This document shows positions 1 through 12,188 of a stretch of 64,000 bases of DNA, piece after piece. Position 1 is the first letter of the stretch. Each line of letters starts with the position of its first letter. The notes beneath the pieces are model-generated. The model saw only the letters and a program-made list of their open reading frames with translations. It was not told the DNA's origin and did not search any database. The stretch is from NCBI RefSeq assembly GCF_030272615.1, contig NC_081413.1, positions 724,062,649-724,126,648 on the forward strand. The letters run 5' to 3'. This DNA is from Cryptomeria japonica (lineage: Eukaryota > Streptophyta > Pinopsida > Cupressales > Cupressaceae). The position numbers and the translations under genes are program-made.

Positions 1-268
1 ATCTTCGGGGTAAGAAGAAAGGGGCACCAGTGTTTGTTGAGTGTATGCTACCAAGCTCGTACCACTGAACCTTTATCTGTATGCTATGGATAGGTATTTT
101 ATTGCAATGAGAGCTATATAAGTAGTATCCTTTGTATCTGATGCAGAGGGATCCCCTACTCTAGACCTCTCAAGGGTCCAGTCACTCAATGAGACACACA
201 AGAGGATCCTTCTACATGCTAGGTAAAACCTGATAGTTTTGATACTAAATGTTTAGTACAAATGCCAA
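1..268. other. Unassigned sequence left of repeat R1
   Basis: I see no convincing coding frame, RNA gene or element terminus here. It ends at the octamer AATGCCAA (261-268), which resembles the AATG(G)CAA flank of the second R1 copy. Confidence 0.4.
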
Positions 269-1643
269 GCTAACAAGATGAGGGGGGGGGGGGGGGGGCG
301 GGGTGAATCATACAAACTTAATCTTTCATAAAAACATCAGATTCAACCTCGGTAACATATACTTCAGTAAAATAACCAAAATTGCTAAAAATGCAAACTC
401 AAAAGCATATAAAAATCATAAACCTCATAACACTAGATTTAACGTGGAAACCCAAATAGGGAAAAACCACTCTGGTATTTCGGACCCACTAAGAAATATA
501 CTCTTCTAGAGTATGCTCGGTTAAAAGCAAATCCTGTTAAAGATTACAAAACACATTGCTAGATGTGACCCGGTTAAGGGATTTCCCTCAGATCTGTTAG
601 GATCTTCACTTTGTTAGAAGTGACCTTATCAAAGGATTTCAAACACTCAATCAGAATGTCACCTTGCTAGAGGATTTACAAATAAGACTGTTAAGTCCAT
701 TCGGTTAAGAGTTTTTCTGTTACTTCACAAAATAACAGTAATAAAAATCTATCTGCAACTTCACATCTAAAATGCTAAAGCAGATTCTAATTTGCTCAAT
801 ACAATCTAGACATAGAACTAATCTTGTCCATCTGCTGGGCTTCTATACTCTGTTATCAAAACAAGTCTTCAAGCTTTTGTGCTCGGTAATCACTATGTAG
901 CAACCCTGTGCTTACATTTGCCTGCATACATTGTTTATCAACAGTTCCTTATTTATAAACAATTTGCCAACCGCTTAATCTCCTTGATCACATTTCCCAT
1001 GATCAATCATAGCCATCAGATCTTCAATCTTGTCCAGGTTCAATGTATTCTTCGATCTGAAAACGTTTTACCCTGCCTCAGAACTTGCATACATTCCTTG
1101 GAACTTGTGCGAGGGTATTGCGGTCCAATTTGAGTTGTAGATCTTCTTGCCGATTTTCCTATGCCATAGATTCTTTAACAAACTTGATTCATGGCTTACC
1201 AATCTTTTAATCATAGTCAGCTCATCAGCTTCCTTCATTAAATAACGCATCTAATCATTTAATGCATTCTATTATTACTCGGTTACAACTCGATAAATAC
1301 TAAACTTCACTCGGTAGACATTCTGCCTTCATTAACCGATAGCGATAACCTTAGGGTTTACTGACTAGGTTCCTTAGGGTTTACCGACTAGGTTCTTTGT
1401 TCGATAACATAGTATAGTATTAACCTTTACAATTTACAACATATGTAAGATATCAAAACAATCTAAAACATCATGATCTCATCATTGTCTGACTCGGTAA
1501 TAGTTGCCCATTGAATACCTTATTCATCCCCTTATTCATCATATTCTTTCTGTGTCTTTTACCGACTTCTTTATACTCATCAAAATATACTTCTTAAGAT
1601 ATGGCAACATCATACTGAATTAGAAAATCAATTTCTTGACATC
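269..1643. repeat. Repeat R1, copy 1 (about 1.4 kb)
   Basis: This segment shares an architecture with 50,477-51,805. Near its left end it has a G-rich stretch followed by GTGAAT; next comes a segment with ACGTGGAAACCC and AGGGAAAAACCAC; the right end is TTGACATC followed by AATGACAA. The two copies are 1,375 and 1,329 bp long and both are flanked by AATGNCAA. Internal similarity is weak by eye, so they are at best old relatives. The orientation and superfamily are not clear. The TTGACATCAATG(N)CAA end looks like the strand opposite to a common plant copia 3' junction, so a non-autonomous LTR-type element is possible but unproven. No substantial ORF is present. Confidence 0.4.
282..298 (+). 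repeat. Poly-G run (G17)
   Basis: Seventeen consecutive G, then CGGGG and TGAATCA. It sits where the second R1 copy has only GAGAGGGTGAG, so it looks like a local expansion. The run length may be unreliable because homopolymers of this size are prone to sequencing error. Confidence 0.9.
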
Positions 1644-1651
1644 AATGACAA

Positions 1652-3599
1652 AATAATGATATTAAGACAGTAAATATCCTTAATCAGTTATATCCATAAT
1701 CATCAACAACCTTCTCAATATCCTTATTGAAATGCCAACAATCTCTCATTATCTGTTATAATGCCAACAAAACCAACTTCCCATTCCAATTTCTTTTGAT
1801 CATGATTGATCATCTCATCAATTGCCTAAGGCTGCACTCTTAAGGTTTTAGTGACCTACTCACACCTTTGGACCCTACTCAAGGATCAATTCTTGAATCT
1901 TAAGCCTCTCCATACCCTAACACCAAGGTAGACTCTTCCCACATTTCATTTGAAAGCCCTACAATCCACTAGACTCCAAACTAGGTTCACAAGCCAAATA
2001 TGCTTAACACTTTGATTGAATAAAACCAAAGTTACCTTCTTGCTGTCCTCTTAGATATACCTATACACAAAGGTATATAACTTTTGACCCAGATCTAAAC
2101 TCTTCAATCTCTCCAGTGAGATTCTGAATAACTTGATTTGGAACAACATATCCAAAATTTAGACAAATCCAACGGTTCAACTTCAAGATATGCCCCCCGC
2201 ATCAGGCTACATTTTCTATGACTGTCATTCTGTCACACTATGACAGTCCGCCGCTATCTTTGGAAACCCACTGGTTTAAGCCCTTCCTTGGGCACTCCAC
2301 TTGCACAAAAACTTTATGAAGGTTGTCAACACACCAACCAACACTCCCCTAAGCCCTCCTGGCCATCGTACACTTTGTCATATCAAACAAAGCCTTTTTC
2401 ACTTGACTGTGACAGTCAAACTGTACTTGTGACTGTCCTAACAGTCTAAAACCATCATGTAGCACGTGCCAAACCCTTGCATGACACCCTGCACGCACCA
2501 TGGAAAGGTATTATACACCCTTTCCCTCATCCCTTCCCAAAATGAGGATTGGTTAAGCATAAAAACAAAAGATATCACATTTATAAGGTCACGGGTTACC
2601 CTAAGCCAGGGTTATGACAATTTTTAGTAAAATGACAAGAAATTTGATAAAACACAATGAAAATGAATGCCACTACCTCCAAAGTAAATTTAAGTCATTC
2701 CTCTATCACCTCTAATCAAGAAACTTGCAAGATATAAACAGGAAATGCATCAAAACCAATAAGAGATCTGACTGTCACGTTAAAATGGTAGAAAACAACA
2801 AAATACAAGTTTTATTGATCAAACTTCAAAACCCACGTACATTGCTCATGTTTGCATTGGTTCTCACCCTTTTATAATGTATTTGGGCCTCCAAGACTGA
2901 AATCCACCTTGTGACTACCCATAACTACCATTTTTTGCAAAGTTGCAACAAAAGTTGCTTAAGATTGACAATTTCATTTGTCAACTTGATATTTTGGAAA
3001 CTAATCATCCTACCCAACCCAAATGATCATAAAATGACCTTTTAAACATTATTACATTATTTTATTCATCATATTACCTATTCTACCCTTTAAAACCCAA
3101 TTTTAGCCCTTTCTAGGCCTAATTACCAATTTTGACAATTTTACACTTTTCGACCTTTTCATTACATTTCATTGCATTTATTGGCTCTATTGGCCATGAT
3201 TACATTTTTTTAAGACCTTAAAGGCCTTTTAGACTTCATTTCTCATTTATTCTCCATGAGGGCCTATCAGTGACCCTAGTGCACCTTGTCTCCATGGGTC
3301 TTCATAGGTGCTTCATAGGTGCTCCATAGGTGTTCCATAGGTGCTCTTGCACCAGTATCCTTGAGTAGGACAAGTGCTTACTTATGATGCCTATAAAATA
3401 AATGTGTTTATACCAATAGTCCAATCTTTGGGCTAATTTAGGCCCTTGATATGAAAATCTAGATCTAAGAGTTTATAGTTCAAGTCAATATGCTATTGTT
3501 CACTATGTTTTCTGACTATCTGGATATCAAAATTTCACCAAAATAGTAGCCAAAAATTGGATAAGAAAAAAATTCTTGCATTCAATCCAATCATTCTTG
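1652..3599. other. Unassigned noncoding stretch
   Basis: AT-rich with many stops in all frames and no recognisable domain. The most structured part is 2216-2450, which holds two inverted repeats and several TGACAGTC or GACTGTCA words. The part after about 2,580 could be the 5' flank or LTR of remnant D, but I found no matching second copy. Confidence 0.35.
2220..2248. repeat. Short inverted repeat GACTGTCAT / ATGACAGTC
   Basis: A perfect 9-bp stem (2220-2228 with 2240-2248) around an 11-nt loop. A second near-palindrome with the same core lies at 2403-2419 (TTGACTGT / GACAGTCAA). The shared GACTGTCA core suggests a common origin or binding site, but no function can be assigned. Confidence 0.6.
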
Positions 3600-4673
3600 T
3601 AGTCGACCCAAATCTATCTCGCAATTGTTAGATCATGGGTCTTGAGTCAAAACCAATAAGATCAAAAAAATTAAACTATCGAACCTCTAAGACTATGACA
3701 ATTGTTTGAAAACCATGTTGGCATTCATACGCTTAGGTCTCACATCTTAGGTTAAAATTGGTATCAATAAAAAATCTATCATCAAGTCTTTAAGCTTAAA
3801 AGTGCATTTAGATCAACTTTCAATCTACAACATTGATCATCATCTCTAGTTTATGTTATCCATTTTCATAACCTAGATTTCATTTAGCTTGGAATTCATA
3901 GCTTAAGCTTGAATCTTAATCTCTAGAGTCTCATCGTAATCTTTGCATTTTAACCCAACATCCATAAATTCAAAATGATTTCGAAAACATAGGGAAACAA
4001 GTCCCGAGTCAAATCTTTAGTGATTTTAGGAGTATCTTGACCTTAGTGTCTATCCTTTATCAATTTCATGAACAAGTTGAACTCAAAGCTCAATAGTCTA
4101 ATGAAAGGGGAAACTTCATCAATTCATCCATCATCCCCATCCTTGTGAGGTCTAGGTTCTCTTTTGATCACTTTGGCTTTGCTCTCATAGGTTCTGATCT
4201 TAAACATTTTCAAAAATCACAAAAACATAAGTTTGCATAGTCTATCCCTTAGTTTCATTTTCAAACTTGAAAATCAAAAAAACATAGGATTGCATTTGCC
4301 ATCCTTAATTGCATTTTTCAATCTTAGAGTCTCAAAAACTTACGATTGCATTGTCTTAGTTGCATTCTCATCTCAAAAATTCCCAAAAAACCAAAAACAT
4401 AATGTAGTTCATTTGTGATATCATAGGTTTGTTTCCAAGCATTTCCAATATTTTGAAAAACCACAAAAAAAAAACACAAGATTCCAAAACAAATAAAAGA
4501 ATTGGTCAAAGACAACTATCAAAGTCACATCCAAAGTATCATCATCTTTGTCCTAAACATCCTTGATCCTAGTCCAAAAATTACAAACAAACATCATGGA
4601 ATGACGTTTTGCATTTTGTAGGGAGGGCATAGAATTTATCCCTTCCATTCCTATTCCACCACCACCCACATAA
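3600..4673 (+). other. Leader-like region upstream of remnant D
   Basis: AT-rich sequence without a gene. From about 4220 to 4460 it contains roughly 50-bp degenerate repeats built on AAAAACATA followed by TTGCAT. Similar ACATA/TTGCAT wording is typical of retrotransposon leaders, and the region directly precedes the coding remnants of D, so a 5' UTR is the most likely reading. No LTR or primer binding site could be placed. Confidence 0.35.
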
Positions 4674-5257
4674 ATGTTGGCCCAAGAAATAGAGGCCTTG
4701 AAACATCAAATGATAAACATTCAAATTATTAGAGCCAAAACCCCTACATCACCCCAAAACTTTCAATTCACAAATCCCTTCACCAACAATCCAACATTCC
4801 ACCTCACATGTCACAAGCAAACATGTCAAACCAATTTAACCAAATCGCAAATCAAAACACATTCAACTAAATCTCATATCAAAATACATTCAACCAAACT
4901 CTAAACCAAAACCAAGTCCAAAATCAAAACCAGAACATGTCAAAGCCTCAAAACCATTCATATGCTCTGGCAAAGAATAATCACATACTAAACCTTCTCA
5001 CAAAGGCTTTCCAAGACACATTTTCAAACTATGACCAAAATAATATATCGGTGTCTAGCAATGGCTCATCCTCCCATGAAGAAATTGGCCCTCAAGTAGC
5101 CACCATCTTTCCCACAATTCCTTTATCCCTTGAAGCTTCACAAACACCATCTCCATCAAACAATGTATCCAATAATGAAACCATTCAAATTTACCCCAAA
5201 GTGCTATCTACAATAGAAATCCAAGCTAATCCATTTTTATATAAATCCCCTGTATAA
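4674..5257 (+). pseudogene. Remnant D, N-terminal part (gag-like, N/Q-rich, frameshifted)
   Basis: Two open pieces in different frames (4674-4904 and 4937-5257) belong together. The first begins MLAQEIEALKHQM, a short helix-like stretch. In the frame of the second piece, the region before 4937 reads as a run rich in N, Q and F (repeated NTFNQ-type units) interrupted by one stop. The second piece continues into an S/P/T-rich segment and ends in TAA. No canonical Tat gag domain or zinc knuckle is visible. Position upstream of the G-patch-like part suggests this is the N-terminus of a gag-like or non-canonical polyprotein. It is a decayed copy, and its function cannot be stated. Confidence 0.45.
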
Positions 5258-5477
5258 TTAAGAAACCCTAGATCCAATGCCACCATACACTCATTTTCTA
5301 ACAAAACCCACCCTAGAGAGTCTCATTCCAAATCCATTCTTATCATGTCAATATGTGGACCCAATTCAAGAATCCACCATACATATTCAAACTCCTACCC
5401 CATGTCAAGAGGAAAGTCCACAACATGAATAAACAAATCCTAAAATAGATCAAAATCAAGATCCCAAAGCTTTCCCA

Positions 5478-7019
5478 TTGCATCCAATATTTGACCAAGA
5501 TCTCATTTGCTTTGATGATCCCACCATTCCTTGTCATTCTATCCAAGATGATCCCATTCCACCTCAAGAGAAAAGTGTCCTTCCAAGTCCCATTCATAAT
5601 CCACTCTTTGAGAAAGATCGAGGTATCCCTTCACCTTCTTATCCACTTCAAGATCTCATCTCCCTAGATGATCCCATCATCCTTCCTAATCCCCCTCATG
5701 ATCCCAATTAACCTCAATATCACACCATCCCTTCCATCCTTTCTGATGATTGCATTAAAAGCCAAGAGAAAAGAACCCTTATAATAGAATCCAATGATCC
5801 TCCTCCTTGTCAAGATCAAAATGTCCCTTCACTTCCATATACACTTCAAGGTCTCATGTCCCTAGAGGATTCAATTGTTCCTCCTAATCACCCTCATGAT
5901 CCATACCCATCTCAATGTCCTATCATGCCTTCTAATCCACCTCATGTTCGCGATTCACCTTATAATCCCATAATCTCTGCCCAAGTTGTTCATAAACCCT
6001 CTACATATAAAATGCGTTACTCCACTTTCATCAAATATGGTTTACTCCATAGGCCTATCATTTCTTCCATACCATATCCCCCTAAAAATGGACTCATGTC
6101 ATGTTTCAAAAGCAACAAGTATCCTATTGGTAAAAAGATTTGTCAAAGAATGTATTATCAAGGGATAAGGTTAGGCCTACATGAACAAGGTATTTTAGAA
6201 CTCTTCAATATCAAAACAAATATTGATGGTCATGGTCTTGGATACATATCTTACTCTCAAGATGTTGGTATCCCTACTACCTACCACATTACTCCATCTA
6301 AATCCAAACATGCACATCCACCTTCATCTCTTCCATCCATCTTAGGTCCTTATATCCATTCATCTACTATCCATATCACCCCTAGCTCAAAATCCAGTTA
6401 TCTTACAATAAATCAAGATAAGCAAAGGCGCACATCCTTGAGAACCTTCCAACCATCTACCTACATAAGCCCATCCAAAAGACCTCCATATCATTCCTAT
6501 ACATCCATTAATTTCATTCCTCTTGGAAACAATTTGGATGCCAAGTATTGAAATCCACATACATCTAAGCATTCACATGTCCCATCTAAAAGACATGTAA
6601 AAACAAAAAAAAATGAGATCGCAAAACAAACAAAAAAATTCAAAAGGTGAGAAAGGCCCATCAAGAAAAAAGAAAAATAAAAAATCATGTGGATTCCTAA
6701 GTTGCTCGTGGAAGCAATGCATTCCGAAGAACTACAAAGGAAAGAAAAATCAAAAGCAGAAGCACTGCATCCCAAAGAAAAATCAAAATTGGCATCCAAA
6801 ATTGTTACTCCTCAATCTAAATATCTTCCACCTTTAAAATCTAATCCTCCATCATCTTCCTTATCAATTTTGGGTCCTTATGTCCCAAAACCCAAAACCA
6901 CTCCATCAAAATCTCAAAATTCGAAATCCACTTTTCCTCCATCATTCCACCACCCCTCAAAGTGTGGGTCAATGTTGATTTTTCCAACATTTTCCTCCAC
7001 TCATGCATTATTCCAATAA
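5478..7019 (+). pseudogene. Remnant D, proline-rich repetitive protein with G-patch-like motif
   Basis: One frame runs through this interval with a few stops (at about 5709 and 6549, and more before 6687). The protein has internal repeats. A module with Y-x-LQ-x-L-(I/M)-SL-(D/E)-D and ending PHDP occurs at about 5630-5710 and again at about 5838-5912. A second module, SILGPY followed by TPSKS-like sequence, occurs near 6330-6400 and 6860-6925. Between them, about 6122-6251, lies a G-patch-like block: GKKICQRMYYQG, LGLHEQG, then GHGLGY. The tail (6690-6800) is rich in K and E. The block resembles those after the protease in elements A, B and C, so D is read as a Tat-related remnant. I see no protease, RT, RNase H or integrase, so D is either deleted or a non-autonomous form. 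Confidence 0.5.
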
Positions 7020-7294
7020 CCCATTATCCAAAACCTCTTTTCCATCCTTCCAAACCTCGTATCCAATCCTTTGCATAAATCCTTACCCTAGTTCCATCCA
7101 ATCATCCATCTCATCTTCTTATTTGTCATCCTACCAAGGCCTTTGAGAATACCTTAAATAGCTATGGTTCATTGCAGTACATGCTTCAAGGGCACCATCC
7201 AAAAAATGAGATGCTTTAGTCCTTCCTCCATCTCCTATCATGTGTCCATTATATTCCAAAAAATAAAAAATACTAAAAAAATTGAAAAAGGAAA
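7020..7294 (+). other. Unassigned segment between D coding remnant and its tail
   Basis: No supported gene. It is a continuation of D-like, C- and A-rich sequence with stops in all frames. Confidence 0.3.
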
Positions 7295-7490
7295 ATTAGT
7301 CACCTTGATGAAAACCTAGCAAACAAGCGTCTTATGTGACATATATATATATATATATATATATAAAGAAAAGGAAAAAGAAAAAGAAAATAGTAAAGAG
7401 AAATAATTCATCCACCGCTAAAAACTTGGCAAACAGGTGCCTTGGGTAAGTACCATGATGAAAACATGCCAAACAAGTGTCATATCTAAT
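7295..7490 (+). repeat. Three copies of the post-pol hairpin motif (D tail)
   Basis: Units resembling GATGAAAACCTGGCAAACAGGTGCC occur at about 7307-7332, 7417-7443 and 7457-7485. The last two are linked by CTTGGGTAAGTACCATG, as in the single copies downstream of pol in A (16,761-16,785, minus strand) and B (41,439-41,463). In A the core ACCTG-GCAAA-CAGGT is a perfect 5-bp stem. The middle D copy keeps most of it; the outer two are degraded. This ties D to the A/B group. An (AT)n microsatellite sits between the first and second copies. Confidence 0.6.
7341..7365. repeat. (AT)n microsatellite
   Basis: Uninterrupted AT dinucleotide tract of about 25 bp, followed by an A/G-rich run (AAAGAAAAGG and similar). 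Confidence 0.9.
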
Positions 7491-8069
7491 ACATAATTCT
7501 CTTGCTTTCTACACTTGGGGCCAAGTTTGTCCATGCTATTGTACCCACTACATCCTCCTTTGTTCCTCATCCTCCACTATCCACCATCTTGTCTACAACC
7601 ATATTCCTTTTCCACCTTTTATTATGACAAGGCTGTGGATTCTTCATAAGCCTCATGCATCTTATTTGCTTCACTTTATCCACACCTTTCATTTCATATC
7701 CCTTATACTATCCATTCATTGCTTCTATCATCCATTATCACCTTTGAGCTTGCTTATCCTATCCATATCATATCTCTATCTATACTCCCTTTTCCATCCT
7801 TGAGTTTGAAATATGGTTTCAAAAACCTTTTGACATATCCATCCTACAGACCACATGGCATTTAATATACCATATCATCACCTTGCATTGCCATATCTAG
7901 TCCCTTAGCTTGGATAAAACATGTTATCCCATCACAAGATATTCCTTGGAAACCAACTTAGCTTTAATCCTATAATAAGTTGCCTCCATCTTTCTCCTAT
8001 CCATATTTATTTCAGTAGTAAATTGATCTATTAATAATGTTCTTTCCCTTGCTAGACACTGGGAGAAAA
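7491..8069. other. Unassigned stretch downstream of D tail
   Basis: T- and C-rich with an open frame (7477-7803) of low complexity (H, S, Y, L rich). No motif, relative or upstream signal supports it as a gene. Probably 3' UTR of D. Confidence 0.3.
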
Positions 8070-8330
8070 TGATTATTTCTTGCTAAAAAAATCTCAAAAT
8101 AAGAAAATGTCTTGAAAAAATCCCTAAAAATAAAAAATATTGTGAAAATTTCATTAAAAAAATCTCTAAAAATCAAAGAAAGTCTTGAAAAAATCCTTAA
8201 AAATAAAAAAAGTCCTAAAAAATCCCTAAAAATCATAAAATATCTTGAAAAATTCCCTAATGTCTATAAAAAACTCTTTAAAAAATAAGAAAATGTCCTA
8301 AAAAAATTCCTAAGCAAATCGAAAAACCAT
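8070..8330 (+). repeat. A-rich tandem repeat, about 30-bp units
   Basis: Degenerate units of the form TCTTGAAAAAATCCCTAAAAATAAAAA repeat about eight times. Comparable A-rich arrays (CAAAATACCAAAAACATTCAAAA type) lie in the 3' UTRs of element B (41,700-41,850) and, on the minus strand, element A (16,430-16,520 and 16,850-16,910). This supports reading the interval as the 3' UTR of remnant D. Confidence 0.6.
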
Positions 8331-10079
8331 GAAAACCCAAAAACATTCATCATTCAATCATCCATAATAAAATGTTCCTGGTATAGGCAGACATTTGAGT
8401 ACACATGTAAACATAACAACACATGAAACATCGAGCTTCACAAATCAGGCAACAATAGACAAACTATCCAATCTAGCCTACAATCAAATCGATCATATTG
8501 TCCAAATTAATCGCAACCAAATCCTATCAACCTTGATATGTCTTATACAGGGTGTGGTATACTTGAAACCATACAAATCGATCTTATAAAGGGTGCTTCA
8601 TTCTTGAAACTAGGCATAACCATTTTCATTATGCAAGCAATGAATGTTGACAAAGATTAATATTATTGTTGGCTCATTGGTCCAATTGGTCTTATTAGGG
8701 TTGTTTTAAAACACATCATTTTATTATTATTTTTTCCTTTTAATGCTATAGGCATCCTTATAAATAGGGGTCTTAAAAACATTGTTAAAAAAATGAGAGG
8801 AGTTGATGTAAAATTTATGTTGGTTTATTTTGTTTGTAGCAAAATAGAGTTGATGTAAATTTATATCATGGTAATGGTTGCTAAATCTATGTATGAAATC
8901 TACTAAAATAAATGGAAAATAAACTACTTTGAGTCAAACTTTGTATTGACAAACTATCAATTTAAATTGTATCTTTGAATGTTGTTTACTATTTCCTCCA
9001 TAAAATCATTTAGAGTTCATTTGTTTGAATAATCTCCTATTGATGTGGAGTGTTGTTCCTATATTTAACCAAACAAATATTATGCATTGGTGTTCTCTAG
9101 TTAATTTTTTGTTTATAGAGAAATATTGGTCTCTAATTTAAACTAGTAGACGATTTTTCTTGTTGATGCTTGAAGTGTTTAACCTTGATAACTGAAAAAT
9201 CTCGTTACATGGCTTGACTATTGATAATCTAGTACCACATTTGAGCCAAAAATATGGTTAGGTAGAAATTTACGTTCAATTAGTCTTGCACAATGTGCAA
9301 CCTTATAAATTTTATTAATATCTTTATGTTTTGAGTTTAGATAGATCTCAAGGGGCTTTCCCTAACGATTTGAGGAATGGTTTTCTCATACACATTGTTC
9401 CATCTTGTGTTGTCTTTGAAGAGACAAATTAAAATACTAATAGTTATTAGCAACTCTTTTGGGGAATGAGATACAAGAAATTTAGTTTGCAAGCATAAAA
9501 TATTATCATATCCAATTAAAAAATTCACCTTGGTTGTTAAGGTATACATCAAAGCATAAAGGATGACATACATTCTCGATCTTGCCTTCTAGACAACTTC
9601 AAGCATCACATGAAAATATTCGTCTCGACTAACTATTTAAGAGCTCATTGATATATTTACAAGAAACTAAAATCCAAATAAAGAACCATTTGGAGCAATG
9701 TGGTATAATACCCATAATCATGATCGATCTCCATTTTTATTGTCACGTTGAACTACAATAAGTCATTTTGGCAATTATAGGTTGCTATGATTTTCTAGTA
9801 GACTTTGAGTAAATTATTTCAAAGTTTCATGTTGATGACATGTAGCATCTTGATGACATATTTACTATCACTTGTCATCCTAGGAGTGGCATATGAAAAA
9901 TGGTGTAGTTAGACATTTTATTGAAAGCTTAGTTGGAGTATTAATAGAACGGTTCCATCATCTTATTGTGAGTTGCGTCACTAACTAGGAAATTGCATAC
10001 AAAATTTATATCACACTTAAAACCAATTGACAACACTCTATTCTATTTTCTCAACTCTCTAACATAAACAAGGATAACA
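8331..10079. other. Unassigned AT-rich stretch
   Basis: No supported gene. A TATA-like word in a plausible setting (ATAAATAGGGGTC near 8758-8772) follows a CCAAT word near 8683, so an old LTR promoter is possible, but no paired LTR was found. Short open frames here (for example minus 9337-9573) lack recognisable motifs. Confidence 0.3.
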
Positions 10080-12188
10080 ATGGATAGATAATGGGGTTTG
10101 TAGTTGTAGCGTCGTAAATTGTACATCCTTGATTAGGGTTGTCCAATTTCACGCTTAGGTTAGCACCCGCCTTAGTGTGTTGTATTTGCATTTTAAAATT
10201 CCTTTAAGTATTTAAGTATTTAAGTATTAATTTAATTAAATCTAAAGTCATGTACTATCATTCCACACATTATAAAATTGGGCGCTTAACCCTAAGTGTG
10301 CCCCTTTTTATTTCATTTTCTTTAATTAATTGATTAATTAAATCCTAATAAAGTCCTATTTGTAATGCCCACCAAAATACCCTAGAGAAACTAACCATCT
10401 AATATACAGATAGAGATACTTTTTTTTTAAACATCTACTATTGCAACATATACAACTAACTATTCATATAACATCCATTAATAAGATATACATGTTTTCA
10501 TCATGAACATAAACATAAAAGCACTATATGTAAGAGAAAATTAACACAACTCTATAATTAATCTCCACTAGGGTATCTCAATGCCATTACCTAATCTATC
10601 CATAAAACATAACCTCTTCAAGAACATTTCATCATAAGAATAATAACATAATTACTACCATGATCCAATGCATTATAACTCAACTAACCTTTCTCTTCTC
10701 ATGCATACATAAGATTATTTACTAGATTATCTATCATGATTCTATTCCTGTTAATGCAAATGCCAATAACCCCCTTAGATTCATTTCAAAGTATCAATTC
10801 CAAATGTTCCTAATTTCAATCACTTATTCAACATCCTAGCATAATTATTTCATTTCCAATACTAATTACCACATTACTAATCTATTTTCTTAATCCTCAT
10901 AGACATTCACGTAACACTAAATGCATATCTATAGAACCAATTCCATTAATGATCATTATCCAAGATACAAGCAAGATACATCAATATGTTCACCTAAAAT
11001 ATCATCTACCATTACATATTAATACTATATCCATTTACATCAAGGAGCATAGCTCTCAACCACAATAGAATTATTTCCTAAATTTTACAAGTGCATATGT
11101 CATATGAAGCATTTACATCAATCTGCTACATATGTCCATCCATAGCTAAAGAGATAGAGATGCACATCCACACAAGAGCATCCAATAAAGACCATCCAAA
11201 TGGAAGAAGGCATCAAACCACCTGACCATGTGGAACCTTAAGGAACCACCCCTTGTGCTAGGATATGACACAAGATCCCACACACACTCTAGACCTAGGC
11301 TTACACCTAACAACCAAAGGATAATACTCCACAAATCACGCGGCTAAATCAAAGCTCAATATAAACATTAGACCCCTAGAGGATTCTCAACAAATCAAGA
11401 CTCGAGGTGCTAGGACCTACATGTAGGGAAAGAGTGTCATCACATGCAATCATAATGGAAACCTGGGAACCAGTCCCAACATCCATAATGCTCATGCGGA
11501 GCCATCTCAACCTTTGAAGGAGTGAGGGAGATTGGCTTACCTGGGTCACTAAGGTCTTCTCAACCATTATTGATTCACTATAAATACTACAGGGACATGC
11601 ATTGAGGCCACAAAACCATTTCGTATCTTATTATGGTGAATTAATAATACCCAAGCCCTTCTAGATTTAATTAATTAAATTATCACTTGATTACGCGATA
11701 AACTCTCAATGAGATATTCTGGTGGTGTAGACCCTAGGTAACCTAGCAATCTACTCCCCACAACCCCATTCACTCACTTGGAATCCCACTCCCCCTAGCA
11801 TGCACCTAGACCTTAGGGTGAAAAAAAATGCACATCACATAAAACATGGGCTCTCAATACATCATAACTGGATAACCAAGGTTATGCGTCAAATAATAAC
11901 CTCCAAGAACATGAACGACATATGCCAAAATCACACCCTTACATAGGCAACCGAGAATCATCAAACATCAAGAATCTCATTATCAAAAGCATCCAATATG
12001 AGACCAAAGAATAACAACAAGGCATTTCCATCTTTCTCAATCCATTGGTGCAATTAATTATCTCAAATGAATAAATCATTCCTGTAACAACATTAAGAAA
12101 CTCAGAAAATCCAAAAGGGCAGCCTTTGGACTGACAAAACCAAAAGAACAGAAAGCCAAGATGACTCAAAACATTAAACACATCATTC
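10080..12188. other. Unassigned host DNA left of element A
   Basis: Noncoding. A possible LTR-like start TGTAATGCCCACC lies at about 10,370, but no matching partner was found. The short open frames on the minus strand between 11,146 and 12,181 show no domains. Confidence 0.3.

Noticed and set aside
7477-7803. 108-residue plus-strand frame after remnant D
   Set aside because: Low-complexity composition from C/T-rich DNA, with no motif or relative.
9337-9573. Possible copia RT/RNase H remnant on the minus strand
   Set aside because: No recognisable catalytic motif on inspection; the resemblance is too weak.
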